64,000 bases of DNA from MGBC114844 sp910585855 (GTDB lineage Bacteria > Bacillota > Clostridia > Lachnospirales > Lachnospiraceae). The translations under genes and the position numbers were made by a program. Below, one piece after another: positions 1-7,207 of the stretch. The first letter of the stretch is position 1; every line of letters starts with the position of its first letter. The stretch covers positions 1-64,000 of the forward strand of contig CBFFYP010000001.1 in the NCBI GenBank assembly GCA_965646165.1. The letters run 5' to 3'. The notes beneath the pieces are model-generated. The model was not told the origin of the DNA, made no database searches, and was given only the letters and a program-made list of their open reading frames with translations.

Positions 1-98
1 GGATATGCAAAAAATTCTAGGTGTTTCCACAGAAGCCCAAGACTTTCTAACCGTTCTCCGAAGTCGCTGGCAAAGGACAGGAGCAAACCGCCTCTCGC
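1..98 (+). repeat. Family 1 palindrome, right-hand part (cut by window start)
   Basis: Right half of a 325-bp family 1 palindrome, of the subtype whose outer arm carries GAGCAAACCGCC. The AAAAAATTCTAGG segment, the CAGAAG...CTTTCT stem strand and the terminal arm ending CCTCTCGC match the complete copies at 24676-24999 and, reversed, 61216-61540. It is followed by an AT-rich linker (99-197) like the one between the copies at 24676 and 25129. The left half lies outside the window. Confidence 0.8.
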
Positions 99-197
99 TG
101 TTGGCTGGATAGCGGTAGAAATTTTTATTACACAACAGAAACAGTTTTTTAGAAAAGTTTAGATGTGATTCTTTTTTTGTTCCGGGGTCAAGAAACA

Positions 198-314
198 GCC
201 AGATTCGAAAATGGTGGGCAGCCTGCAGTGACTTTGGAAAAAAGTTAGAAGTTCTTGGATTTCTTGCTTTTTGGAAACCGGAACAGCAGGCTGCCCACCA
301 TTTTCGAATCTGGC
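198..314 (-). repeat. Collapsed family 1 palindrome (core deleted)
   Basis: Two 29-nt arms (198-226 and 286-314) are perfectly complementary, with the family ends GCC and GGC and the outer GCGTCC on the right. Only the outer part of the next stem (AAAGTTAGAAGTTCTT and TTCTTGCTTTTTGG) remains between them; the central 200 bp of a full copy is missing. In the minus direction it lies downstream of the histidine kinase gene. Confidence 0.85.
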
Positions 315-418
315 GTCCTCACCAGCGAGTTTCCACTTGAAAATTCTAAAAAATTCTTATCCCATCTTCTCGTAAAATCAAAAGTTTATCTTTTTTAAGT
401 TTGTAAGATTATCCTAAA
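315..418 (-). repeat. Conserved flank of family 1 elements
   Basis: Read on the minus strand this ~100-bp stretch (GGATAATCTTACAAACTT, then TTGATTTTAC, then GGGATAAGAATTTTTTAG) matches the DNA just left of the copy at 9712 (9609-9711) and a stretch at 61078-61160. It is therefore part of the repeat unit rather than unique intergenic DNA. It ends 4 bp before the stop codon of the kinase gene. Confidence 0.7.
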
Positions 419-421
419 AAA

Positions 422-1432
422 CTACTGCACTTGACAGATAAAATGGTTGATATAAAAAGAAAAAAGAATCACTGTGCCGTTTGTATCAGAAGTAAGATCC
501 AAACCGATTTCTAGTTTCTCACAGAGGCGTTTGCATAGATACAGACCGATACCAGTAGCATTTTGTCTGATTCTGCCATTTTTTCCGGTAAAACCTTTTT
601 CAAAGACACGGGGCAGATCATCTGCGGAAATGCCGATACCGTTGTCTTTTATAAACAGACAGACTTGGTTTTCCTGCCGTTTGGAATAAATATATAGTTT
701 AGGCTGTTTGGTGCGATATTGAATTGCATTGATAATCACTTGATTTAGAATAAATTGAACCCATTTTTCATCAGAAAATATCATATCGTCGGACTCAGTA
801 ATCTCTATTGCAACATTATTTTTTATAAGCAGATATTTATTATCAGAAATGGCACGATGTACAATATCAAATAGATGTATTTCATGGATAGAATAGTCTT
901 TTTCGGTATGCTCGCTTCTGGCATAGTAAAGAGCCTGTTCTGTAAAACGGGTAATTTTTTCTAATTCTGTCAGCAGATCTCTTGTAAAGGGAGAACGATT
1001 GTTTTCACATAATAGTTTTGCGGCAGTAATTGGTGTTTTGATTTCATGTATCCATTGTTCAATATATTCCTTATATTCTATACGTTCCCGCCTAATTTGA
1101 TCAATTTGTTCTAACATGGATTTTTCGGCAGTTTTTAATAGAAAATAAAATACTTGATCGTCGGCACGTTCCGGTATTTTCATTAATTCTGGAATTAGAT
1201 ATTGTTCTTTTAATTGTTCTTGAAGCTGAAGTAATTTTTCCAGTTCTTTTTTTCTTTTTTGATAGGCAAAGCTGGTAATTGTAAAATCAATGCCAATCCA
1301 TGTAAAAAGAATAAACAGGATGCTGTCAAAACTATTTCCGATAGCCAGTAAAAATAGAGAGAGCAGCAGCATACATAAAATTTGCAGTAAAAAAGAGGGA
1401 AGCAGGTTTTTAAAATATAATTTTTTGTTCAT
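422..1432 (-). CDS. Sensor histidine kinase, intramembrane-sensing type (BceS-like)
   Basis: A 336-residue membrane histidine kinase that would phosphorylate the response regulator encoded just upstream. Two hydrophobic segments at about residues 12-31 and 36-54 are separated by only a few residues, so there is no extracellular sensor domain, as in kinases that sense through a partner ABC transporter. The H-box contains WIHEIKTPITAAK with the phospho-accepting His at about 129. The ATPase part has the N box (QVIINAIQYR), G1 (DNGIGI) and G2 (ATGIGLYL). The start codon overlaps the regulator stop by 4 bp, so the pair is translationally coupled. BceS-like kinases usually have an adjacent ABC transporter for peptide antibiotics; none is seen here, and DNA beyond position 1 is not visible. 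The specific signal is not determined. Confidence 0.88.
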   Translation of the reverse strand: MNKKLYFKNLLPSFLLQILCMLLLSLFLLAIGNSFDSILFILFTWIGIDFTITSFAYQKRKKELEKLLQLQEQLKEQYLIPELMKIPERADDQVFYFLLKTAEKSMLEQIDQIRRERIEYKEYIEQWIHEIKTPITAAKLLCENNRSPFTRDLLTELEKITRFTEQALYYARSEHTEKDYSIHEIHLFDIVHRAISDNKYLLIKNNVAIEITESDDMIFSDEKWVQFILNQVIINAIQYRTKQPKLYIYSKRQENQVCLFIKDNGIGISADDLPRVFEKGFTGKNGRIRQNATGIGLYLCKRLCEKLEIGLDLTSDTNGTVILFSFYINHFICQVQ

Positions 1433-2100
1433 ATAAGATATCCTTGTCTGTGTTTTGTTTGGATAAAATGGTCTAGACCGATTTCTTTTAATTTATCACG
1501 AATCCGATTGATATTGACGCTTAAAGCATTGTCATCAATATATAATTGATTGTCCCATAAATCATCAATGATATCAGTTCTGGTACATATTTTTCCGGCA
1601 TTTTTAAAAAGATAAGAAAGGATTTTTAATTCATTTTTGGTTAGTTCTGCTTTTTGATTGTTGTATTCAAGGGAGCTGTTTTCTAAATGAAGAATAGCAC
1701 CCTGCCAGTGGTAGTCCATACATTGTTTTGTATGGTAGATTCGCTTGAGCAGAGAATTTATTTTTGCAAGCAGAATAGCTGTATGATAGGGTTTTGTAAT
1801 AAAAGCATCGCCTCCTAACATAATACTGTTTAATTCATCCATATCGGTGTCGCTGCTTGTGACAAAAATAATTGGCATATCGGAAAAACTTCGTATTTCT
1901 GAGCAGATAGAAAAGCCGTTGATATAGGGAAGCTTAATGTCTAAGATAATGAGATGTGGATTATATTTTTTTATATTGGCAACCGGATTAAGGAAGTCAG
2001 AGAGAATAGATACTTCATAACCATTGCCAATCAATAGATTTTTTAGCTCTGTTTGTATAATGGGATCGTCTTCAATAATCATGATTTTATTTGGGGTCAT
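1429..2100 (-). CDS. OmpR/PhoB-family response regulator
   Basis: A 223-residue two-domain response regulator, partner of the kinase that follows it. The receiver domain (about 1-120) has the acidic pair in IIEDDP, the phospho-acceptor Asp at about 54 in IILDIKLP, a Ser/Thr in IIFVTSS and the Lys in ITKPY. The C-terminal winged helix (about 130-223) has the typical TKNELKILSYL, NALSVNINRIRDKL and the final wing RQGYLI. It probably binds direct repeats before its targets. It is the first gene of a two-gene minus-strand operon; no clear sigma-A promoter was identified upstream. By family context it likely controls resistance to cell-envelope stress, which is inference only. Confidence 0.9.
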   Translation of the reverse strand: MTPNKIMIIEDDPIIQTELKNLLIGNGYEVSILSDFLNPVANIKKYNPHLIILDIKLPYINGFSICSEIRSFSDMPIIFVTSSDTDMDELNSIMLGGDAFITKPYHTAILLAKINSLLKRIYHTKQCMDYHWQGAILHLENSSLEYNNQKAELTKNELKILSYLFKNAGKICTRTDIIDDLWDNQLYIDDNALSVNINRIRDKLKEIGLDHFIQTKHRQGYLI

Positions 2101-2273
2101 ACTGGATGGTTTTATCCTTTCTGTTTGATATTTCTATGCTTAAAAATGAAAGATATTTGTTATTTAATTTACAAAGAACGAATGTATTAATTTTTATAGC
2201 ATAGATTATTGTGTTTTTTGTATTTTAAAGATTTGTTTTTATTGTATATACAGAATAATTGATACATAATGTT

Positions 2274-2301
2274 TTGTCAAGATTTAATTGATTGGTATAA
2301 T
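2274..2301 (+). promoter_or_regulatory. Sigma-A promoter for a candidate small RNA
   Basis: TTGTCA (2274-2279), 16-bp spacer, TATAAT (2296-2301). A perfect -10 box and 5/6 -35 box, pointing right, with no gene for 400 bp and a terminator-like hairpin about 65 bp downstream of the expected start. Confidence 0.6.
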
Positions 2302-2307
2302 TTTTGG

Positions 2308-2395
2308 CATCCTTCCGTATCGTGTCTATAAGATTATAAAAGTAATAAGAAAATTTACAAAAAATAAAAAGTCAGATAGAATACCTGACTTTTTT
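2308..2395 (+). ncRNA. Candidate small RNA of about 90 nt
   Basis: Starts about 7 bp after the promoter at 2274-2301 and ends in a terminator-like hairpin with a T run. The 5' end carries CATCCTTCCG, complementary to a purine-rich ribosome-binding sequence, a feature of some bacterial antisense-type small RNAs. The middle is AT-rich and looks unstructured. No significant open frame starts within it. The call rests only on promoter and terminator spacing and could be a short leader or the remains of a gene. Confidence 0.4.
2366..2395 (+). terminator. Rho-independent terminator (possibly bidirectional)
   Basis: AAAAAGTCAG, 9-nt loop, CTGACTTTTTT. The stem has five base pairs with GC content plus five A-T pairs, followed by a T run. 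The A run on the left makes it usable on the minus strand as well. Confidence 0.55.
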
Positions 2396-2606
2396 AACTT
2401 TATTATATTATTGTTTGAAAAATATAAAGGAACTATAAAACACAAAGATTTTATTAGTTTCTCTATGGCAATGCAGCTTCTTAACATAAAAAACCGCTTT
2501 ACGGTGGTTTCCACAGCCGGTGTCAATACATGACACTTAAACACAAATTTGGTAATGTGGGTATACAGCATATCTCTATTGTTTTTCGATTTCGAGGAAA
2601 AGGTGA
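2396..2606. other. Intergenic stretch without a recognised gene
   Basis: AT-rich DNA between the candidate small RNA and the fabV promoter. It contains a small hairpin GTGTCA-ATACA-TGACAC around 2520-2536 and an ACCGCTTTACGGT inverted repeat around 2493-2505, but no supported coding frame. It may be decayed mobile DNA; nothing identifies it. Confidence 0.4.
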
Positions 2607-2652
2607 TTGATTTTTATAAAAAAGTTTGATATGATATATTTTGATATTCAAA
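2607..2652 (+). promoter_or_regulatory. fabV promoter with FabT-like operator
   Basis: TTGATT (2607-2612), 17-bp spacer, TATGAT (2630-2635). Right after the -10 box lies the palindrome TTTGA-TAT-TCAAA (2640-2652), which resembles the binding site of FabT, the MarR-family repressor of fatty-acid synthesis genes in many Firmicutes. The promoter is well supported; the regulator is inferred from site similarity and from the nature of the downstream gene. Confidence 0.6.
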
Positions 2653-2706
2653 GTATTTTTAAAAGGATGAAAAAGAATATAGAGATTTAAGTGGTTGGAG
2701 GAGAAT

Positions 2707-3867
2707 ATGATAGTAGAAGCGAAAGTAAGAGAGTTTATTTGTACAACGGCGCATCCAACGGGGTGCAGAGAAAATGTAAAGCGGCAGATTGATTATATAA
2801 AAGGAAAGGGAAAATTTCAGGGAAAGAAACGTGTGTTGGTGATAGGGGCATCCACCGGATATGGACTGGCTTCTAGAATTGCTTTGGCATTTGGAGCAGA
2901 GGCAGCAACGTTGGGGATTATGTTTGAAAAGGAATCAAACGGAAAAAGGACAGCTACGCCCGGCTGGTATAATACAAAGGCATTTGAGAAATTTGCACAG
3001 GAAGAGGGGCTTTATGCAAAATCGTTGAATGGAGATGCGTTTTCAGAAGAGATAAAAGCGGAAACTGTTCGACAGATTCAAAAAGACTTGGGAAATGTGG
3101 ATTTGGTAATCTATAGCTTGGCTGCTCCTAGAAGAACAACAAAGGAGGGGATCACATATCATTCGGTATTAAAGACCTGTAGTCAGGAATTTACAGAGAA
3201 ATCTTGGAATCTTCGAAATAATATGATTTTAAAGGCAACAATTCCGGCGGCAAGTCAGGAGGAGATAGAGGCGACTATAAAAGTAATGGGCGGTGAGGAT
3301 TGGTATCAATGGATGGATGCTTTGAAAAAGGGCGGAGTGCTTGCAAAAAATGCAGTAACTGTGGCATATTCGTATATTGGACCAGAACTGACTTATCCAG
3401 TGTATTATCATGGTACAATCGGAATGGCAAAGAAGGATTTAGAAGAAACGGCGAAAAGATTAAATCGGCAGTATAAAGAAGACGGGCTTTTGGCATATAT
3501 TTCTGTAAATAAGGCATTGGTAACGCAGGCAAGTAGTGCTATTCCAATTGTACCGCTTTATTTTGCAATTCTTTATAAAGTAATGAAGAAAAAAGGAGTG
3601 CATGAGGGCTGTATTGAGCAGATGCGGCGGCTGTATGGAGAAAAGCTTTCTGTGTCTGATTGTTCTACGGATAAGGAGGGGAGAATTCGAATGGATGATT
3701 ATGAAATGGAAGAGTCGGTACAGCAAGAAGTAATGGAGATTTGGAATCGGATTAGTACAGAGAATTTGTCGGATCTTGCAGATGTAGACGGATATTGGGA
3801 GGATTTTTATCATATGTTTGGATTTCGATTTGAAAATGTGGATTATAGCAAAGAGGTAGAAATATAG
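2707..3867 (+). CDS. fabV: Trans-2-enoyl-CoA / enoyl-ACP reductase FabV
   Basis: Reduces the double bond of trans-2-enoyl thioesters with NAD(P)H, the last step of fatty-acid elongation; related clostridial enzymes act on crotonyl-CoA in butyrate formation. The 386-residue length is close to the family norm of about 400. The start at 2707 is chosen because GGAGG (2697-2701) lies 5 bp before it and the protein then begins like family members (VREFICTTAHPTGC). The nucleotide-binding loop is GASTGYGLASR (about 47-57), and the catalytic Tyr-x8-Lys pair is Tyr234 and Lys243 in YHGTIGMAKK. It is monocistronic, with its own promoter and a FabT-like site, followed at once by a family 2 palindrome. 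FabV enzymes are known to be less sensitive to triclosan than FabI. Confidence 0.93.
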   Translation: MIVEAKVREFICTTAHPTGCRENVKRQIDYIKGKGKFQGKKRVLVIGASTGYGLASRIALAFGAEAATLGIMFEKESNGKRTATPGWYNTKAFEKFAQEEGLYAKSLNGDAFSEEIKAETVRQIQKDLGNVDLVIYSLAAPRRTTKEGITYHSVLKTCSQEFTEKSWNLRNNMILKATIPAASQEEIEATIKVMGGEDWYQWMDALKKGGVLAKNAVTVAYSYIGPELTYPVYYHGTIGMAKKDLEETAKRLNRQYKEDGLLAYISVNKALVTQASSAIPIVPLYFAILYKVMKKKGVHEGCIEQMRRLYGEKLSVSDCSTDKEGRIRMDDYEMEESVQQEVMEIWNRISTENLSDLADVDGYWEDFYHMFGFRFENVDYSKEVEI

Positions 3868-3876
3868 GGGGAGGAT

Positions 3877-4030
3877 GCCGAAAGCTGAAGGAAGCTCTAT
3901 TCCGGGCTCGCTTTCGCTTAGCATTACCTATTTTCATAGCGGACATATAAGACGCTAAAATACAGCAATACAACGTCTAAGTGCCGACGGAAAATGATGA
4001 CCCTGCATAGAGTTCCCTTCGGCTTTTGGC
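3877..4030 (+). repeat. Family 2 palindrome, copy a (154 bp)
   Basis: Begins 9 bp after the fabV stop. Arms GCCGAAAGCTGAAGG and CCCTTCGGCTTTTGGC pair. The inner hairpin AAGACGCTAAAATACAGC...GTCT carries an 8-bp insertion, which explains most of the excess over the 141-bp standard, and the CATTACC strand no longer matches its partner well. It faces copy b at 4262-4402 across a 231-bp gap. Likely acts as, or sits in, the fabV 3' untranslated region. Confidence 0.85.
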
Positions 4031-4261
4031 TGTATATTCCAAACCGAAAAGGTAATAAAATGTTTGTTGTAGTGATGCCAATAGAGAAAATAATAGGGAA
4101 AAATGCTCTTTTGCAGATTTTTTTGTATTTTGTTTTTGCTGCGTATTTTTGTTAGAAATAGAGTAATGGTAAAAACGGATGATAAACATTTACTATAAAT
4201 GTACTTGGTTATTGTTATTATAAATTTTTGTAATAATATAATTTTAAGGTTGGTAAAACTA
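4031..4261. other. Linker between paired family 2 palindromes
   Basis: AT-rich, no supported gene, no strong promoter recognised. It is the spacer between the inward-facing copies a and b. Confidence 0.5.
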
Positions 4262-4402
4262 GCTGGAATTGGAAGGAAGGTCTATGCAGGGTCATCATTT
4301 CCTGTCGGCACTTAGACGCTGTATTTTAGCGTCTTATGTGTCCGCTACGAGGAAATGCTAAGCGCAAGCGGGCTCGGAATAGACCTTCCTTCCAATTCCA
4401 GC
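4262..4402 (-). repeat. Family 2 palindrome, copy b (141 bp)
   Basis: Reverse-oriented copy. Arms AGCTGGAATTGGAAGG and CCTTCCAATTCCAGC are complementary although the sequence differs from every other copy. The inner hairpin is AGACGC...GCGTCT as in copy d. The outer GCGTCC boundary is duplicated (GCGTCCCCAGCGTCC), as if a second partial element lay next to it. Confidence 0.88.
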
Positions 4403-4612
4403 GTCCCCAGCGTCCTCTTTTGGAAAAATGGAAAAAAATGAAAAAAGTACTTTTTTATTTGAATTTCTTCTGATACAATAAAAGGCATATTGTTCTGAAA
4501 GTTAGTAAAATGGCAGAGTTGCTTGGCGGCATTGGACAATTTGGTATTGTTTGGTGTTTTTTAGGCATAAAATAAACAGGACAGAAGTTTTAGAGAGAAA
4601 AGAGGAGAGAAC

Positions 4613-5440
4613 ATGGAGTTTATTGAAATTTTAAAGGCAATTTTATTTGGAATTGTGGAGGGAATTACTGAATGGCTGCCGATCAGCAGTACCGGGCATA
4701 TGATTTTATTAAATGAGTTTGTGACGCTGAATGTAAGCGAAGAATTTTGGGAGATGTTTGAAGTTGTGATTCAATTAGGGGCAATATTAGCAGTTGTGGT
4801 ATTGTTCTGGAATCAGCTTTTTCCGTTTCAGTTTCGAAAAAAGCCGGTGATTCGGGCAGATATTTTTTCGATGTGGTTTAAAATTGTATTTGCCTGTATT
4901 CCGGCAGCAGTGGTGGGGATTTTATTTGATGATCAGATTGATGCATTGTTTTATAACTATCAGACGGTATCGATTGCTTTGATTGTATTTGGGATTTTAT
5001 TTCTTGTAATTGAAAATAGAAATCGTCATTTTAAGGCATCTATTTGCCGGATAGAAGATATTAGCTATCTGACCGCATTTATGATAGGGTTGTTTCAGTT
5101 GATTGCTGCCGTATTTCCCGGTACTTCCCGTTCGGGAGCTACGATTCTTGGAGCATTGCTGATTGGGGTATCTAGGACAGTAGCGGCAGAGTTTACATTT
5201 TTTCTGGCGATTCCGGTTATGTTTGGGGCGAGTTTATTAAAACTTTTGAAGTTTGGTTTGGCATTTACGGTATCTGAGGCAGTTATTTTGCTGGTTGGAA
5301 TGGTTGTGGCGTTTTTGGTATCAATTCTTGTTATTCAGTTTTTGCTTAGTTATATTAAAAAGAATGATTTTAAAGTGTTTGGATGGTATCGGATTATACT
5401 TGGCGTTGTGGTACTGGGGTATTTTGCTCTGTTAGGATAA
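4613..5440 (+). CDS. uppP: Undecaprenyl-diphosphatase UppP (BacA family)
   Basis: Integral membrane enzyme that dephosphorylates undecaprenyl diphosphate so that the lipid carrier can be reused for peptidoglycan and other surface polymers; overproduction gives bacitracin resistance. The 275-residue length and multi-pass hydrophobic profile fit the family. The first conserved motif is VEGITEWLPISSTGH (residues 15-29), with the two catalytic-site Glu residues and His29; the second is FPGTSRSGATI at about 167-177, the PGxSRSG motif. The ribosome site AGAGGAGAG precedes ATG 4613. It has its own transcription unit: a family 2 palindrome upstream and a strong hairpin terminator downstream. Confidence 0.95.
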   Translation: MEFIEILKAILFGIVEGITEWLPISSTGHMILLNEFVTLNVSEEFWEMFEVVIQLGAILAVVVLFWNQLFPFQFRKKPVIRADIFSMWFKIVFACIPAAVVGILFDDQIDALFYNYQTVSIALIVFGILFLVIENRNRHFKASICRIEDISYLTAFMIGLFQLIAAVFPGTSRSGATILGALLIGVSRTVAAEFTFFLAIPVMFGASLLKLLKFGLAFTVSEAVILLVGMVVAFLVSILVIQFLLSYIKKNDFKVFGWYRIILGVVVLGYFALLG

Positions 5441-5453
5441 TAAGGAACTGTTA

Positions 5454-5527
5454 TAAAATCCGAAAGGAGATCTGCTTTGGATTGGATTTGTATTTTCTTT
5501 TTCCTGCAGATCTGCTTTTGGATTTTA
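5454..5527 (+). terminator. Long hairpin downstream of uppP
   Basis: Two 22-nt arms (5454-5475 and 5506-5527) match at 20 of 22 positions, closing a 30-nt T-rich loop. Both ends are AT-rich (TAAAATCC / GGATTTTA), so it can serve converging transcripts from uppP and the pectinesterase gene. Confidence 0.65.
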
Positions 5528-5558
5528 TGCGTTTAGATGGGAAATAGAATGAGCGGAG

Positions 5559-6527
5559 TTAGATGTTCCAGTTACCAAGTACATTTTCTTTTGTATAAAA
5601 AGCGGCTTGTGTTTTGTCAAGTTGGTAACTCCATACAGCTCGTTTTTCCGGTGCTGCACCTGCTCCTAAGGATTGATATTCGGCGTAGAAAGTTTGGCTG
5701 TGCGCCTCTTTTTTGTCCCAGTCGTGCCAGCCCTCTTCTTGGATATGTTCTTCTAAGGTACATTCTAAAAATACGGTTTTGGCGTAGTTTCTCCATGGAC
5801 GTCCTAAATAGACTGAATGAGGTGGGCAGTTGCTGGTAAAATGGCATTGGAAAAAGACATAGCCGTATTTTTGTCCTTTTGGAGTAGAGGCAGCCGTAAT
5901 ATAGCCACGGTTTTTTCCTGATTTGTCCATATCTGCTAAAGAGTAGATGGTACAGTGTTCAAAGTATGCTGTTGCACTGCCAAAGATAAAATCAACATCT
6001 CCATAGATTGTACAGTTTTTATAATAGTGACGTCCGTTGATGCGGTCGTCATTTTCTTTTGGACCGGCAAAACCATTTTTTTCGATAGCAGAAGGAGGAA
6101 GAGGACCAGTAAATAGGGTATCCTGATGCCCAAGGAAACAACATTGCTCAAAAAATAGACGATCTCCATCAGCATAGAGTGCCAGTGCCTGTCCTACAAC
6201 ACGACCAGAACCAGAGGAGTTTTCGATGGTTAGATTTTTGACAGTGATGTCATGGGTATTGATAAAGCAGGTGTAGGAGCGAAACGTACCATACTTTGAA
6301 CCGTCGGGCATCAGCATTTTTGCATGATCCTGAAAGGTTAGAATGGTGGAAGAAGAATCTTCTCCTATTAGGATAATATAAGGGCGATCGATCATTAATT
6401 TTTCTTCATATCTGCCGGGTTTTATCTGAATAGTAACAGGGGTGGTATTATCCGGTGAAATGGAATAAACAGCTTCTTGTATAGTGGAAAAATCACCGGA
6501 TTGGTCTTTTGCTACAATTAGATTCAT
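5559..6527 (-). CDS. Pectinesterase (carbohydrate esterase family 8)
   Basis: Hydrolyses methyl esters of polygalacturonate, releasing methanol and exposing pectin to lyases and hydrolases. The 322 residues form the right-handed beta-helix of the family. Catalytic signatures are visible: CCFLGHQDTL, DVDFIFGSATAYF with the two Asp region residues, and YLGRPWRNYAK. The protein begins directly with MNLIVAKDQSGDFSTIQEAV and has no signal peptide, so it probably acts in the cytoplasm on imported oligogalacturonides, as suggested for other gut clostridia. AAGGAGA sits 7 bp before the start. It is a single gene with its own promoter and no other pectin genes nearby. Confidence 0.92.
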   Translation of the reverse strand: MNLIVAKDQSGDFSTIQEAVYSISPDNTTPVTIQIKPGRYEEKLMIDRPYIILIGEDSSSTILTFQDHAKMLMPDGSKYGTFRSYTCFINTHDITVKNLTIENSSGSGRVVGQALALYADGDRLFFEQCCFLGHQDTLFTGPLPPSAIEKNGFAGPKENDDRINGRHYYKNCTIYGDVDFIFGSATAYFEHCTIYSLADMDKSGKNRGYITAASTPKGQKYGYVFFQCHFTSNCPPHSVYLGRPWRNYAKTVFLECTLEEHIQEEGWHDWDKKEAHSQTFYAEYQSLGAGAAPEKRAVWSYQLDKTQAAFYTKENVLGNWNI

Positions 6528-6582
6528 AAGTAGTTCTCCTTTATTTTTGTATGAAATTCATAAAAGTTTTTTACTAATTTTT

Positions 6583-6611
6583 ACTATAGCACAGATTTTT
6601 TTAAACTTCAA
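6583..6611 (-). promoter_or_regulatory. Promoter of the pectinesterase gene
   Basis: On the minus strand: TTGAAG (6606-6611), 17-bp spacer, TATAGT (6583-6588). It lies 55 bp before the start codon with no gene between. Confidence 0.65.
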
Positions 6612-6662
6612 TATTTCGAAACTTTAATTAGGATTTTGGGGACGGATTTGTTTTCACCGGAC

Positions 6663-6687
6663 GCCAGAGGAGCAAACCGCCTCTCGC
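6663..6687 (+). repeat. Collapsed family 1 palindrome remnant
   Basis: GGAC-GCCAGAGG then AGCAAAC then CGCCTCTCGC: the boundary and the outer arms of the GAGCAAACCGCC subtype with the core lost. It is followed by the usual linker (about 6690-6785) leading into the complete reverse copy at 6786. Confidence 0.6.
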
Positions 6688-6785
6688 TGTTGGTTGGATC
6701 ACGCTAGAAATTATATTTTTTTACAAAATAAGTTTTCCGTAAAGTTTGGAATCCTTTTCTTTTTTTGTTCCGGGGTCAAGAAACA

Positions 6786-7108
6786 GCCAGATTCAAAAAC
6801 CATGGGCAGCCTGCAGTGACTTTGGAAAAAAGCTAGAAGTTCTTAGACTTCTGCTTGAAAACTTAAGATTTTTTCACATCCTGCTTCCATGCAGGGTGTG
6901 AAAAAAAGGGGCGAGTTTAGCCCGGATGATAGGGAAAAGAATGACTTTTGGTTGGTAATATCCTTCCTTATACCAGTTCTGTTTTGGCTGCAGTAAGGGC
7001 GAATTGCGCCCCGGTCTGGCTGGATGGATAAAAGAAAAGGCAGAAGTCTTAGAACTTTTTGCTTTTTGGAAACGGAACAACAGGCTGTCCATGGTTTTTG
7101 AATCTGGC
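6786..7108 (-). repeat. Family 1 palindrome, complete reverse copy (323 bp)
   Basis: Outer arms GCCAGATTCAAAAACCATGG and CCATGGTTTTTGAATCTGGC are complementary. Inner features are all present: AGAAGTTCTTAGACTTCTGC stem strand, the CACATCCTGC/GCAGGGTGTG hairpin flanked by T and A runs, GGGGCGAGTTTAGCCC and GGGCGAATTGCGCCCC. In the minus direction it follows the 3' end of the HTH gene at 7208. Confidence 0.9.
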
Positions 7109-7207
7109 GTCCTCCCTTATAACAAAATTATATTTATAGCTCAAGTGAAGTACAAGCAGAGAAAATTTTTTCTCTTACTCAATTTTGCAAGCATTAGAAG
7201 TAAAAAG

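Noticed and set aside
2288..2533. 81-codon open frame at 2288-2533
   Set aside because: TTG start without a ribosome site, overlaps a promoter and terminator, and shows no domain.
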